A stretch of 50,406 nucleotides of DNA. Source: an uncultured Bacteroidota bacterium. GTDB lineage: Bacteria > Bacteroidota > Bacteroidia > Chitinophagales > Saprospiraceae. Numbering within the stretch: the first letter of the stretch is position 1; each line of letters begins with the position of its first letter. Below are positions 41,804-50,406 of the stretch, piece by piece. The DNA lies in the NCBI GenBank assembly GCA_903925535.1, contig CAIYFY010000251.1, forward strand, positions 1 through 50,406, given 5' to 3'. The translations under genes were made by a program, and so were the position numbers. The notes below the pieces were generated by a model. It searched no databases and was not told the DNA's origin. It saw only the letters and a program-made list of their open reading frames with translations.

Positions 41804-42919
41804 ATGTCCAAACACGGAAAAGCACTTGTTGCCATGTCAGGTGGCATTGACAGTACGATAACAGCCGTCCTGCTTCATGAGGAGGGCTGGGAAGTAGTTG
41901 GTATAACCATGAAAACATGGGACTATGCCACTTCAGGCGGGTCGAAAAAAGAGACCGGTTGCTGCTCCCTCGATTCTATCAATGATGCCCGTGCCGTGGC
42001 GGTCAGACTTGGTTTTCATCATTTCATTGTGGACATCCGCGATGAGTTTGGTGATTACGTGATTGACAATTTCGTGGATGAATACATGGCAGGGCGAACA
42101 CCCAACCCTTGCGTGCTCTGCAATACACATATCAAGTGGAACAGTCTGCTCAGGCGAGCCGATATGCTCGACTGCGAGTTTATTGCGACCGGACACTACG
42201 GAATTATCAACGAACTGAACGGGCGGAAGTATATCACCCGGGCCAAAGACCAGCAAAAAGACCAGAGTTATGTTCTCTGGGGCCTCAGTCAGGAATGCCT
42301 GCACCGCACGCGCATGCCACTCGGGGCATTTACCAAACCGGAAGTCAGGGCCATGGCTGCCGAACGGGGCTGGACGGACCTGAGCAAGAAAGCCGAGAGC
42401 TACGAGATTTGCTTTGTGCCGGATAACGACTACCGGGGCTTCCTGCGCAGGCGCGTGGAAGGACTGGATGAACGTCTGGCCGGCGGCGATTTCGTTGACA
42501 GTCACGGAAAGGTGCTGGGTAAACACGAAGGATACCCTTTCTACACCGTCGGACAAAGAAAAGGACTCGGCATTGCCCTGGGAGAGCCGATGTTCGTAAC
42601 CGAAATCCGGCCCGAAACCAATACCGTTGTGCTCGGCAAAGAGGAAGAACTCATCCGCAACCACATGATGGTCGGCAAGGTCAACCTGATGAAATACGAC
42701 AGATTGCCCGCCGACGGACTGGAAGTGGTCACCAAAATACGCTATCGCGACAGCGGGACTTTCAGCACAGCCCGGCAGGTTGCCAGCGACCTTGAAATAT
42801 CATTCCACGCAAATGTGAAGGGTATTGCACCCGGACAAAGTGCCGTGCTGTATGAAGGCGACGACATTGTCGGCGGAGGAATCATTCAGGGAAGCGGTGA
42901 CATGATGTCGGCCAACTGA
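41804..42919 (+). CDS. mnmA: tRNA-uridine 2-sulfurtransferase
   Basis: 371 residues from 41804; the longer frame from 41660 reads through the preceding gene and hairpin. MnmA marks: the PP-loop AMSGGIDSTITA, MKTWDYA, the first catalytic Cys in TPNPCVLCN, ATGHYG, KDQSYVLWGL, and the second in YEICFVPDNDYRGFLRRR. It thiolates U34 of tRNA Lys, Glu and Gln. Length is normal. Confidence 0.96.
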   Translation: MSKHGKALVAMSGGIDSTITAVLLHEEGWEVVGITMKTWDYATSGGSKKETGCCSLDSINDARAVAVRLGFHHFIVDIRDEFGDYVIDNFVDEYMAGRTPNPCVLCNTHIKWNSLLRRADMLDCEFIATGHYGIINELNGRKYITRAKDQQKDQSYVLWGLSQECLHRTRMPLGAFTKPEVRAMAAERGWTDLSKKAESYEICFVPDNDYRGFLRRRVEGLDERLAGGDFVDSHGKVLGKHEGYPFYTVGQRKGLGIALGEPMFVTEIRPETNTVVLGKEEELIRNHMMVGKVNLMKYDRLPADGLEVVTKIRYRDSGTFSTARQVASDLEISFHANVKGIAPGQSAVLYEGDDIVGGGIIQGSGDMMSAN

Positions 42920-43071
42920 ACCTGATACATTTTCTGTACAAGGCATTCAGATAGCCTGTTCAGGATTCTCTCTGTGAGTCAAAAACGGCTCATTTTCCGG
43001 AAAAATCACCCATCTGAACAAAAAACGGGAACAGCTGTTTATTTCCAGGTTCATCACTCAAATCATTACAG

Positions 43072-43515
43072 GTGCCGCAAAACGAAAAAGTGGACGTTAT
43101 TATCTACCGGGTCCGTGAAAACGGCCTGGAGGTCTTTCTGGTAGATCCGGCGTCGGATTCTGTCGAACCCGGCCAGCTTTCTGCGCCAGCATCCAGTCAG
43201 GGAAATCTGGATCTCGTTCAGGCACCGCTCATAGAGCTCGATCCTGTGCTGAACCACGAAGGACAACAACGCCGCGCAGTAGCCATTGAGGCTGACTGGC
43301 ATGAAATTCCTTCGCTTCGCGCACTTGTTTACGAAGACTACAGGGTTGCCAAGGAAAAAGCCAAAATACACATCAAATCCTTCGTTTCCGACTTTGAACG
43401 CGGAGCTTATGTGGCCGTCAAAGAAGCTGCCAGACGGATCATGCCGGAACAGTACGCCTTTCTCAAAGAGCTGAAAGAGATTATTGCCGACAAGAACCAG
43501 GGCAAATCAATCTGA
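43072..43515 (+). CDS. NUDIX-like protein lacking the Nudix box
   Basis: 147 residues from a GTG start (43072); no ATG is available. The opening KVDVIIYRVRENGLEVFLVDP matches the first beta strands of Nudix hydrolases, but the G-x5-E-x7-REUXEE-x-GU box is not found, so catalysis is doubtful. The remaining part is alpha-helical and charged. It is an isolated gene with 150 nt of plain sequence upstream. Confidence 0.6.
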   Translation: MPQNEKVDVIIYRVRENGLEVFLVDPASDSVEPGQLSAPASSQGNLDLVQAPLIELDPVLNHEGQQRRAVAIEADWHEIPSLRALVYEDYRVAKEKAKIHIKSFVSDFERGAYVAVKEAARRIMPEQYAFLKELKEIIADKNQGKSI

Positions 43516-43517
43516 TA

Positions 43518-44402
43518 TCATTTTCGCGCGAGGTACAGTCCTGCGAGAATCACCAGTGTACCCGCTATATCAATTAAGGTGATAGTTTCCCCGTCCATTA
43601 CACCCAGCAACATAGCCGTAACAGGCAGCAGATACGTAACTGAAGTTGCGAACAGGGGACTGTTCCGCTGAAGCAGCCAGAAATACAGTATGGATCCCCC
43701 TACAGTGCCGAGCGCTGACAGGTAGAATACATACCCCAATCCTTCCAAACCCTGCGGATGCTGCCAGGCAGCCGTCAATCCCCCCGAGTAGACAAGTCCC
43801 GCGATGAAAAACCCGCCGGTAATCATAAATGCCGCGGATGAAATAGCAGCCGGGTGCTGATCCTGCAGGTAATATCCCACAGCATTTGCGTTTATGGCGT
43901 AGCAAACCGTGGCCAGCACGCACAGGAAAGCAAAGAAAGCACTGCCTGACACCGCGGTGCTGCTGTTGAACAGAATCAGGGCCATGGCGCCCGAGAGTCC
44001 GACAACAATACCCCAAAAGCGCGACCAGCTCACCTTCATCCGGAAAAATGAAGCACCAATAATCAGCGTAAACAGCGGAGTCAGCGCGTTAAGTGCGCCG
44101 GCCAGACTGCTGTTTACGTGCTGCTGAGCGATGGCAAAAAAGAAATTGGGCAGTGCTGAACCGCAAAAAGCCACAATCAGCAGCGGTCTCCACCTGCTCC
44201 AGTCAATCCCGGACCAGTAAGTTACCGCGACGGGCAGGTAGATAATGGTAGCCAGCACCATGCGCCACATGGCCATCTGAAGGGGCGTGAATATACCCAC
44301 CGAACGCTTGATAAACAGGAATGAAGCTCCCCAGACTAGTCCGAGTAAAGCCATGGCAAGCCAGTCTTTGGCGACCGGGCTTCTGGATGTTGATGTTGGC
44401 AC
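43518..44402 (-). CDS. EamA/DMT-family transporter
   Basis: 294 residues with ten predicted helices in two EamA repeats (ALLGLVWGASFLFIKRS at the start of the first; FMITGGFFIAGLVYSGG in the second). Start is a GTG at 44402; the ATG at 44354 would cut into helix 1. DMT proteins export metabolites such as amino acids or nucleosides; substrate unknown. It ends 2 nt from the convergent NUDIX-like gene. Confidence 0.88.
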   Translation of the reverse strand: MPTSTSRSPVAKDWLAMALLGLVWGASFLFIKRSVGIFTPLQMAMWRMVLATIIYLPVAVTYWSGIDWSRWRPLLIVAFCGSALPNFFFAIAQQHVNSSLAGALNALTPLFTLIIGASFFRMKVSWSRFWGIVVGLSGAMALILFNSSTAVSGSAFFAFLCVLATVCYAINANAVGYYLQDQHPAAISSAAFMITGGFFIAGLVYSGGLTAAWQHPQGLEGLGYVFYLSALGTVGGSILYFWLLQRNSPLFATSVTYLLPVTAMLLGVMDGETITLIDIAGTLVILAGLYLARK

Positions 44403-44560
44403 GACAGATCAGAATAAGGCCACAAAGAACTGTAAAAGAATGGAATACAACCCACAATTTGCATAGACAGACGACAATCGTGACATTTTTTCACGTATTC
44501 TGAAGTATTTCCCTCACATTTGCAGGAAAGGACACGGCTCGCGCCGACAGATATTGCCAT

Positions 44561-47500
44561 ATGAGGTTTACCCCCCGCTTTTTGCCCGCATTACTTGTAA
44601 CACTCGCGCTGAATCTGGATGCCCAGACCTCACCGCAGATGACCTTTGGCAAGAACAGGGTACAATATCATCATCAGTTCGACGACTGGAGTGTTTACGA
44701 AACCGAGCACTTCATTACCTACTGGTATGGCGACGCCAGAAATGTGGCACAGGGAGCGCTTCAAAGTGCCGAACTCGACTTTCCTGAAATCCAGCGGCTG
44801 CTGGAGTACCAGCCCAACGAAAAGATTGAAATGCTCGTTTTCAGCGATATTACCGACCTGAAACAGAGCAATATCGAAGAAAGCGATGTGCTGATGACGC
44901 AACCGGAAGAGACAAAAGTGGTGGGAAACAAGATTTTTGTCCACTTCAACGGCGACCACCAGCACCTGCGCGCGCAAGTGCGCGAGGGCACAGCAGGTGT
45001 ATTGCTTAATTCCATGCTGTTCGGTTCCAGTCTGCAGGAGATCGTGTCCAATGCCGTACTGCTGAATCTGCCACCCTGGTTTACTCAGGGACTCACTGCC
45101 TACTGCGGAGAAGCCTGGAGTCCGGAACTGGACAACCAGCTGCGCGACCTGCTGCTTTCCGACAAGATAAAAAACTTCGACCGGCTGGCAAAGGAACACC
45201 CGCGGCTCGCGGGGCATGCTTTCTGGCACTACATCAACACGCACTTCGGGAGAAGCACTGTCAGCAATCTGCTATATCTCACCCGTATCAATCGAAGTGT
45301 GGAAAATGGCTTCTTCTACGTACTGGGCAACGGCTATCGGCGTACCACCGACACCATGCTCGAGTATTACAGAAGGATATACCGGGAAGAAGTCAGTTAC
45401 CTCAGAACTCCCCCGGAAGATGGAGTTTTCACTCCTTCAAACAAAAAAAAGCTGCCAGTCACCCATGTGAAAATCAGTCCCGACGGCAAAAGAATAGCCT
45501 GGGTTACCAATGATATCGGTCGCTGGAAGATTCGTATCAGGGAAGCCGGGGAAAAATCAGGCCGGGTGGTCATGAAAGGGGGAACCCGCAACGCACTGCA
45601 GGCGCCCGACTTCAATTACCCTCTGCTGTCCTGGAATCCGGACAACAAGCACCTGACAGTTGTTTCCGAGCAGCGGGACAAACTGTACCTCACCGACATA
45701 GAAATCAGTTCCGGGAAAAAAGAAAAAACAGCCCTGGCTCCCGATTATCAGCGGATATTCTCCCTCGACTACACTGGCAGAAATGAAATTGCATTTTCGG
45801 CTGCCATCAAGGGTTATTCGGATCTCTTCCTCTACCGCCTGTCAACCAAACAGACCGAGAGACTGACAAACGACTTCTGGGACGATCTGGATGCTTCTTT
45901 CGCCGTGATCGAGGGGCGCAGGACACTGCTCTTCAGCAGCAATCGCCTGTCGGATACGCTCACAACAGAAAAACTCGATACCGTTCTGCCCATCGGGACC
46001 CTGGATATATTCATGTATGATCTCGACAGTCGCAGTAACGAACTGGTGCGGATCACCAATACACCGCTGTATGATGAAAGGATGCCCATGAGCACCGACA
46101 GTACAGAGTTTGCATTCCTGTCAGGCGCCAGTGGAATCATTAACCGGCAGGCTGGCAGGCTGGAACCTTTTGTAGCATATACACAGGCCGTGATATACCT
46201 CAAGGACGGTGCCGAAGCAAGGGGGCTGGTTATGAACAGGCCCATGGAATGGCCACTCGAGCGGATACTCACAAAAGTAGCTCCGCTTGATTCCGTACTG
46301 GCCAACATTGATTCCACCCAGATTGACAGTATCCGCTTTTACGAGGTAATTAAAAAGCGACCCATCGTCTGGAACCAGACCAATTACGACCGGAATATCC
46401 TCATGCAGCACAGTTCTCAAAGAACAGGCAAATGGGTAGAGGTCATAACCAGAGGCGGGCAAACATCCTTTTTCATCAGAAAAATGGATTCAAACACGCG
46501 CAATAAAGCGCGATATACCCGATGGAGAGAGCAAAAACTGATAGCGAACGGAATCTCCGTTGAGCAGGCAGCCACAGAGGAAGCAATAACAGAACCCGTT
46601 CAAAAGGCGTCTGTGCGCACAGACACCATACCTCCCTTTAATCCGGACTGGCTGTTCCAGTTGCCAGACTATCTGGCCGTCACAACGCAGACTCAGGCAG
46701 AATCTGCGCCAAAACCTGTGACACCCGACTCCATTCCAGCCCCGCCGGTAACTACTGCCAGGCCAGTTCTCCCTATTCCGGACATAGCCCGGAAAACACC
46801 AGTAACCCGGTTCTACCCATTCAAAATTACACCCTATCGCCTGAAGTTCAGAACCGATTATGTGACCACAACGGCAGATAATAACGTCATGTTCGACGGA
46901 CTTCAGCTTTACGAAGGACCTCAAAGTCGCCTGAGCATACCACCGCCCGGACTCTTGCTCAAAGCCAATTTCAAGGATCTGCTGGAGGACTATGTTATTG
47001 AAGCAGGCGGACGGTTACCTGTAACATTCAACGGAGCCGAGTATTACCTCTGGCTCGACGACAAGAAAAAGCGCCTCGACAAACGCTATATCCTGTACCG
47101 CCGCGTCCTCGTGAACAACGAGGAGCGCCCCACTCCATACCCTCCTACCCTTTCTCCGGAATACCAGACGCGTACCGTCTCCCTGCTGGGGCAGTACGAG
47201 GTGCGCTATCCCATAGATGCCTTTACCAGCCTGAGAGGTTCAGTCGGACTTCGGGAAGACAAAGTGAGGGCACTGGGTTCCGATCTGTACAGTCTGGAGA
47301 AGCCGGACCGGGCCGAACAACGGGCGTCTCTCCGGCTTTCAGCAGTTTTTGACAACACAGCGGATATAGACCTGAACCTGAAAACAGGGACGAGGGCAAA
47401 AATATACACAGACATCGTTAAAAAAATCAGTTTCAATACCGAGCCGGAGTGGAGCCTCCAGTTCAACAAAGGCTTCATGACGGTACTCGGATTTGATGCA

Positions 47501-48097
47501 AGGCATTACCAGATGCTCGACCGCCGCTCGCAGATCGCTGTCAGAATGGCCGGAGCAACCTCCTTTGGATCGGAAAAAATGCTGTATATCATGGGCGGTG
47601 TGGAAAACTGGATGCTCCCCCGCTTCAACAATACCATACAGTTGCCACAGGACGACGGATTTGCCTATCAGTCGCCCGCAGTAAACCTTCGGGGCTTCAA
47701 CCAGAATATCCGCAACGGCAACTCACATGTTTTGCTGAATACAGAGCTCCGCGTTCCGATTTTCAAATATCTGTCGAACAAACCTACACTCGGCAACTTC
47801 TGGAGAAACTTTCAGGTGGTTGGATTCTTCGATGCCGGCACTGCCTGGCAAGGGAGCAATCCGTTCAGCCGAGACAATCCGATCAACGTAGTTTATCTGG
47901 AGGAAGGTCCCGACGGCCGGCCCCCTATAGTAACCATGCAGGTAAATTATTTCAGGGATCCGGTAGTGGCGGGATTTGGTGCGGGCGTACGCAGTCAGCT
48001 GCTCGGCATGTATATGCGGGCAGATTACGCCTGTGGTATCGAGTCGAGAGTCGTTCAAAAACCCCTTTTACACATTGCATTGGGCACAGATTTCTGA
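44561..48097 (+). CDS. Protease-like / PD40 propeller / outer-membrane barrel fusion
   Basis: 1178 residues. Signal peptide (PALLVTLALNLDAQ). Residues about 25-260 resemble a peptidase-MA domain (FDDWSVYETEHFITYWYG; LPPWFTQGLTAYCGEAW), but the HExxH zinc motif is absent, so it is probably not an active protease. Residues about 300-510 have PD40/WD40-type repeats (VKISPDGKRIAWVTNDIGRWKI) forming a TolB-like propeller. A Pro-rich linker (about 700-750) leads to a C-terminal Omp85-like barrel (about 860-1178: QFNKGFMTVLGFDARHY; VVGFFDAGTAW; VAGFGAGVRSQLLGMYMRADYACG). It is likely an outer-membrane protein with a large periplasmic or surface part; function unknown. Confidence 0.82.
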   Translation: MRFTPRFLPALLVTLALNLDAQTSPQMTFGKNRVQYHHQFDDWSVYETEHFITYWYGDARNVAQGALQSAELDFPEIQRLLEYQPNEKIEMLVFSDITDLKQSNIEESDVLMTQPEETKVVGNKIFVHFNGDHQHLRAQVREGTAGVLLNSMLFGSSLQEIVSNAVLLNLPPWFTQGLTAYCGEAWSPELDNQLRDLLLSDKIKNFDRLAKEHPRLAGHAFWHYINTHFGRSTVSNLLYLTRINRSVENGFFYVLGNGYRRTTDTMLEYYRRIYREEVSYLRTPPEDGVFTPSNKKKLPVTHVKISPDGKRIAWVTNDIGRWKIRIREAGEKSGRVVMKGGTRNALQAPDFNYPLLSWNPDNKHLTVVSEQRDKLYLTDIEISSGKKEKTALAPDYQRIFSLDYTGRNEIAFSAAIKGYSDLFLYRLSTKQTERLTNDFWDDLDASFAVIEGRRTLLFSSNRLSDTLTTEKLDTVLPIGTLDIFMYDLDSRSNELVRITNTPLYDERMPMSTDSTEFAFLSGASGIINRQAGRLEPFVAYTQAVIYLKDGAEARGLVMNRPMEWPLERILTKVAPLDSVLANIDSTQIDSIRFYEVIKKRPIVWNQTNYDRNILMQHSSQRTGKWVEVITRGGQTSFFIRKMDSNTRNKARYTRWREQKLIANGISVEQAATEEAITEPVQKASVRTDTIPPFNPDWLFQLPDYLAVTTQTQAESAPKPVTPDSIPAPPVTTARPVLPIPDIARKTPVTRFYPFKITPYRLKFRTDYVTTTADNNVMFDGLQLYEGPQSRLSIPPPGLLLKANFKDLLEDYVIEAGGRLPVTFNGAEYYLWLDDKKKRLDKRYILYRRVLVNNEERPTPYPPTLSPEYQTRTVSLLGQYEVRYPIDAFTSLRGSVGLREDKVRALGSDLYSLEKPDRAEQRASLRLSAVFDNTADIDLNLKTGTRAKIYTDIVKKISFNTEPEWSLQFNKGFMTVLGFDARHYQMLDRRSQIAVRMAGATSFGSEKMLYIMGGVENWMLPRFNNTIQLPQDDGFAYQSPAVNLRGFNQNIRNGNSHVLLNTELRVPIFKYLSNKPTLGNFWRNFQVVGFFDAGTAWQGSNPFSRDNPINVVYLEEGPDGRPPIVTMQVNYFRDPVVAGFGAGVRSQLLGMYMRADYACGIESRVVQKPLLHIALGTDF

Positions 48098-48133
48098 TTT
48101 TTTTTGCTAAAACAAGCTCATAACAACTGATTC

Positions 48134-48164
48134 TTTGGCAGTTTGATGAGTTATCTTACCTTTG
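48134..48164 (+). promoter_or_regulatory. Promoter of the giant secreted-protein gene
   Basis: TTTG at 48134-48137 and TACCTTTG at 48157-48164 with 19 nt between. This is one of the best Bacteroidota consensus matches in the window. Transcription would start near 48171, about 30 nt before the ATG at 48202. Confidence 0.75.
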
Positions 48165-48201
48165 AACCCTGCGACCGGAAGTTGAAACCGGCCGTACAGT
48201 T

Positions 48202-50406
48202 ATGATTATGTACCGATACATGCCACGCATCCTCTCCGCATTGCTCGCTCTGGCCTTTTTTGCCACCGCATCCAGCGCCCAGTCGAATACCTGCCAGTAC
48301 ACGCTTATCCTGAACGACTCGTACGGCGACGGCTGGAACGGAGGTGTCATCACAGTCAGCAGCGACGGGACGGCAAACACATTTACCCTGCTGACCGGCT
48401 TCACCGACACGGTTCAGTTCACCATTACGAACGGAGCGCCACTACTCATTACCTGGACTGCCGGCTCCTTTCTGAGCGAGGTATCCTACCAGATACTGGA
48501 CAACACCGGAAATGTCATTTCCCAGGCAACCCCTTTCAACATGCCACCCTCGGGCACACTGTTCACCGGTACCGGCCTCTGTGTAACATGCTCCAGGCCA
48601 CTTAATCTGAAAGTGGACAATGTCTGGGATACATACGCCAAACTCCGCTGGAGTGCCGATCCGAACGGCCCCAATGCGCCTGTACAGTACCTGGTCATTT
48701 ATGGCCCTCAGGGCTTCAACCCGGCCATACCACTGTCCTGCGATACCGTCATTGCCACCCAGAATAAAATCACCCTCACAGGGCTGAGCAAAAAAACATG
48801 GTACGATGTGTATGTCATACAGGATTGCGGACCAACGGGCGGGCTCAGTCAGCTTACAGGCCCGGTTTCATTTGAAACATACTGGACAAAAGACGTAGGT
48901 ATAGCTGCCATCGTTTCACCCGAGTCGGGCTGTGACCTTGGTCTCGATACTGTGCGGGTACTGCTGCGCAATTATGGCGCCGCTCCGCAGTCGCTGGTTC
49001 CCTTCCGCTACACTGTGAACGGGGAAGACGTCAACGTACCCAAACCGGCCGACGGGTTTTTCACCGGCGTTCTCGGCAAAGACAGCAGCGAGGTCATTGC
49101 CTTTGAAACGGTTTATGATTTTTCCGCACCTGGAGAGTACGTCATCATGGCGTTTACCAAAATGACCGGCGACCAGGATGTTACCAACGATACCTTCGTA
49201 ATTCGCATCAACAACCGCCTGTTGTCGCCCTATTCACAGCAGTTTGAAGACTGGGACGGCGGTTACCGTCCGTACGGATCAGCCTCCAGCTGGACCTATG
49301 GCACTCCCGATAAAATCAATATCCCGGCTGCGTACAGCGGCCAAAATGCATGGGTAACCAGTCTGAAGGACCCTTACAACTCCAATGAAATTTCCTACCT
49401 GGAGTCACCCTGTTACGATTTCAGCGGCCTCACCAATGATCCCGTCATCGAGTTCGCGCTCGCACGTGATCTGGAGTCGGGCTACGACGGAGGCTGGCTT
49501 GAGCGCTCCATTGACGACGGCGCCAGCTGGGAAAAAGTAGGTGCCATCAACGAGGGCCTCAACTGGTATAATGAAAGCATTGACGACGGCCTGCAGCTCG
49601 GCGAGTGCTGGTCAGACAGAAATGAAGGCTGGTTCAAGGCCAGGCACTTCCTGGATGGAACTGCCGGACAAAGCAATGTCAGGTTCAGGTTTGCCATCGC
49701 CAGTGATCCGTCACTGAACTACAGCGGACTGGGTGTGGATGACATCCGTATCTTCCCGGCCTTCAGCAAAGATCTGCTGGGTGTGGGCGTACTGGCCGAA
49801 TCACAGGAGCAGGAGTGCGGACTGCAAACAGACAAGGTGACATTTACCTTCCTGAACGGCGGCAGTCAGACACAGAACAACTACAAGGTAGCTTACAGCA
49901 TCAACGGCGGCGCTCCGGTTATCGAGACGCTGAGCGGAAATAACAACGCCATTTCTCCGGATGAAGTTATTTCCTACACCTTCAATGCTACTTTCGACAG
50001 CCGCGATGCCATTTCTGTCATCAAGTGCTGGACCATCCTCAATGGGGATGCCGCCACACCGAATGACACAGCCACCATTACTGTCAATCACGTGCCACTT
50101 CCGGTTCCATTCAGCGAGAACTTTGAGGGCCAGGCTGTCCCGGCAGGCTGGGTAGTTGACGGTTTTGTGACAAACGCACATGGCAACACCAGCTACGTAC
50201 TGGCCACCAACCTGTATTCTTTCAATCCGGAGGCTGTTCAGGACCTACCGCGTTATGGCATGATTGGTGCCAACGACACACTCACATTCTCTTACCGAAT
50301 CATCAACTACAGCGGTGGCGGTCCGATGATTCTGGGTAATAACAAGGTGGAAGTACAGGTCTCTACCGACTGTGGAGATACCTATCAGACCATCAACAGC
50401 ATCAAC
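48202..50406 (+). CDS. Giant secreted protein, 5' part (DSYGDGW, fibronectin III and jelly-roll domains)
   Basis: The frame is open for 735 codons from 48202 to the window edge without a stop, so the gene is cut. Signal peptide (alternative ATGs at 48208 and 48220; ends FATASSAQ). Then: a DSYGDGW domain (CQYTLILNDSYGDGWNGG) homologous to that at 20334; a fibronectin-III-like domain (LNLKVDNVWDTYAKLRWSAD, TGLSKKTWYDVYVIQDCG); two copies of a CARDB/Ig-like unit (VGIAAIVSPESGCDLGLDTVRV and VGVLAESQEQECGLQTDKVTF); and MAM-like jelly rolls (YSQQFEDWDGG; LGVDDIRIFPAF; FSENFEGQAVPAGW). Such proteins usually end in a T9SS sorting domain and serve as surface adhesins or matrix parts. The end lies outside the window. 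Confidence 0.85.
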   Translation, partial: MIMYRYMPRILSALLALAFFATASSAQSNTCQYTLILNDSYGDGWNGGVITVSSDGTANTFTLLTGFTDTVQFTITNGAPLLITWTAGSFLSEVSYQILDNTGNVISQATPFNMPPSGTLFTGTGLCVTCSRPLNLKVDNVWDTYAKLRWSADPNGPNAPVQYLVIYGPQGFNPAIPLSCDTVIATQNKITLTGLSKKTWYDVYVIQDCGPTGGLSQLTGPVSFETYWTKDVGIAAIVSPESGCDLGLDTVRVLLRNYGAAPQSLVPFRYTVNGEDVNVPKPADGFFTGVLGKDSSEVIAFETVYDFSAPGEYVIMAFTKMTGDQDVTNDTFVIRINNRLLSPYSQQFEDWDGGYRPYGSASSWTYGTPDKINIPAAYSGQNAWVTSLKDPYNSNEISYLESPCYDFSGLTNDPVIEFALARDLESGYDGGWLERSIDDGASWEKVGAINEGLNWYNESIDDGLQLGECWSDRNEGWFKARHFLDGTAGQSNVRFRFAIASDPSLNYSGLGVDDIRIFPAFSKDLLGVGVLAESQEQECGLQTDKVTFTFLNGGSQTQNNYKVAYSINGGAPVIETLSGNNNAISPDEVISYTFNATFDSRDAISVIKCWTILNGDAATPNDTATITVNHVPLPVPFSENFEGQAVPAGWVVDGFVTNAHGNTSYVLATNLYSFNPEAVQDLPRYGMIGANDTLTFSYRIINYSGGGPMILGNNKVEVQVSTDCGDTYQTINSIN

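Noticed and set aside
1..50406. CRISPR array, prophage or integrative element
   Set aside because: No evenly spaced direct repeats of 24-40 nt, no cas, integrase, capsid or transposase genes were seen.

Overview
The window is a 50.4 kb piece of a Bacteroidota chromosome of roughly 50-55% GC by eye. Evidence for the phylum: type IX secretion (T9SS) C-terminal sorting domains on the DUF1501 and CotH proteins, many short lipoproteins, almost no Shine-Dalgarno sequences, and promoters of the Bacteroidota form TTG-N19-20-TAnnTTTG (107-137, 15965-15995, 48134-48164). A Saprospiria- or Chitinophagia-like organism fits the mix of large secreted multidomain proteins, but this is inference. No phage, plasmid or rRNA gene is present.

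Layout. 0-0.3 kb: tRNA-Ile(GAT) and tRNA-Ala(TGC) with a strong terminator and no 23S gene behind them. 0.3-7.5 kb: Tat/T9SS DUF1501 protein, papain-like peptidase, gcvT, methyltransferase, an internally deleted AAA/DUF4143 ATPase, patatin-like phospholipase. 7.7-13.2 kb: a propeller lipoprotein paired with a membrane-anchored winged-helix regulator, then a minus-strand group of DinB protein, TonB siderophore receptor and a multi-pass membrane protein. 13.2-20.3 kb: a luciferase-like/KMO-like monooxygenase pair behind a perfect 19-bp palindrome, a lone OLD-type ATPase-nuclease, and a two-subunit molybdenum oxidoreductase. 20.3-24.6 kb: CotH T9SS protein, an MNT antitoxin with a beheaded HEPN toxin, a LiaF-like protein and a six-repeat secreted protein.

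24.6-30.0 kb looks like an accessory island. It is richer in A/T by eye, starts with palindromic REP-like repeats, and carries a GH25 lysozyme, an unknown lipoprotein/membrane-protein pair, an unknown zinc-knuckle plus winged-helix gene bracketed by matching palindromes, and an orphan DUF6088 (AbiEi-type) antitoxin. 30.0-44.4 kb is mostly housekeeping: dadA-like oxidase, OmpA protein, GDSL esterase, meaB, a YgiB/YgiC-like lipoprotein and ATP-grasp pair, beta-CASP hydrolase, MORN-like lipoprotein, two-lobed aspartic protease with PDZ, amino-acid permease, mnmA and an EamA transporter. 44.5-50.4 kb holds a 1178-residue protease-like/propeller/barrel fusion and the 5' part of a giant secreted protein.

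The most notable signals are three decayed or orphaned toxin-antitoxin-type loci (5.3-6.0, 22.8-23.4, 29.4-30.0 kb), the bracketed unknown gene at 28.0-29.3 kb with its palindromic divergent control region, and the palindrome-controlled monooxygenase pair at 13.4-15.9 kb. I found no single complete new defence or biosynthetic system that the sequence alone proves.
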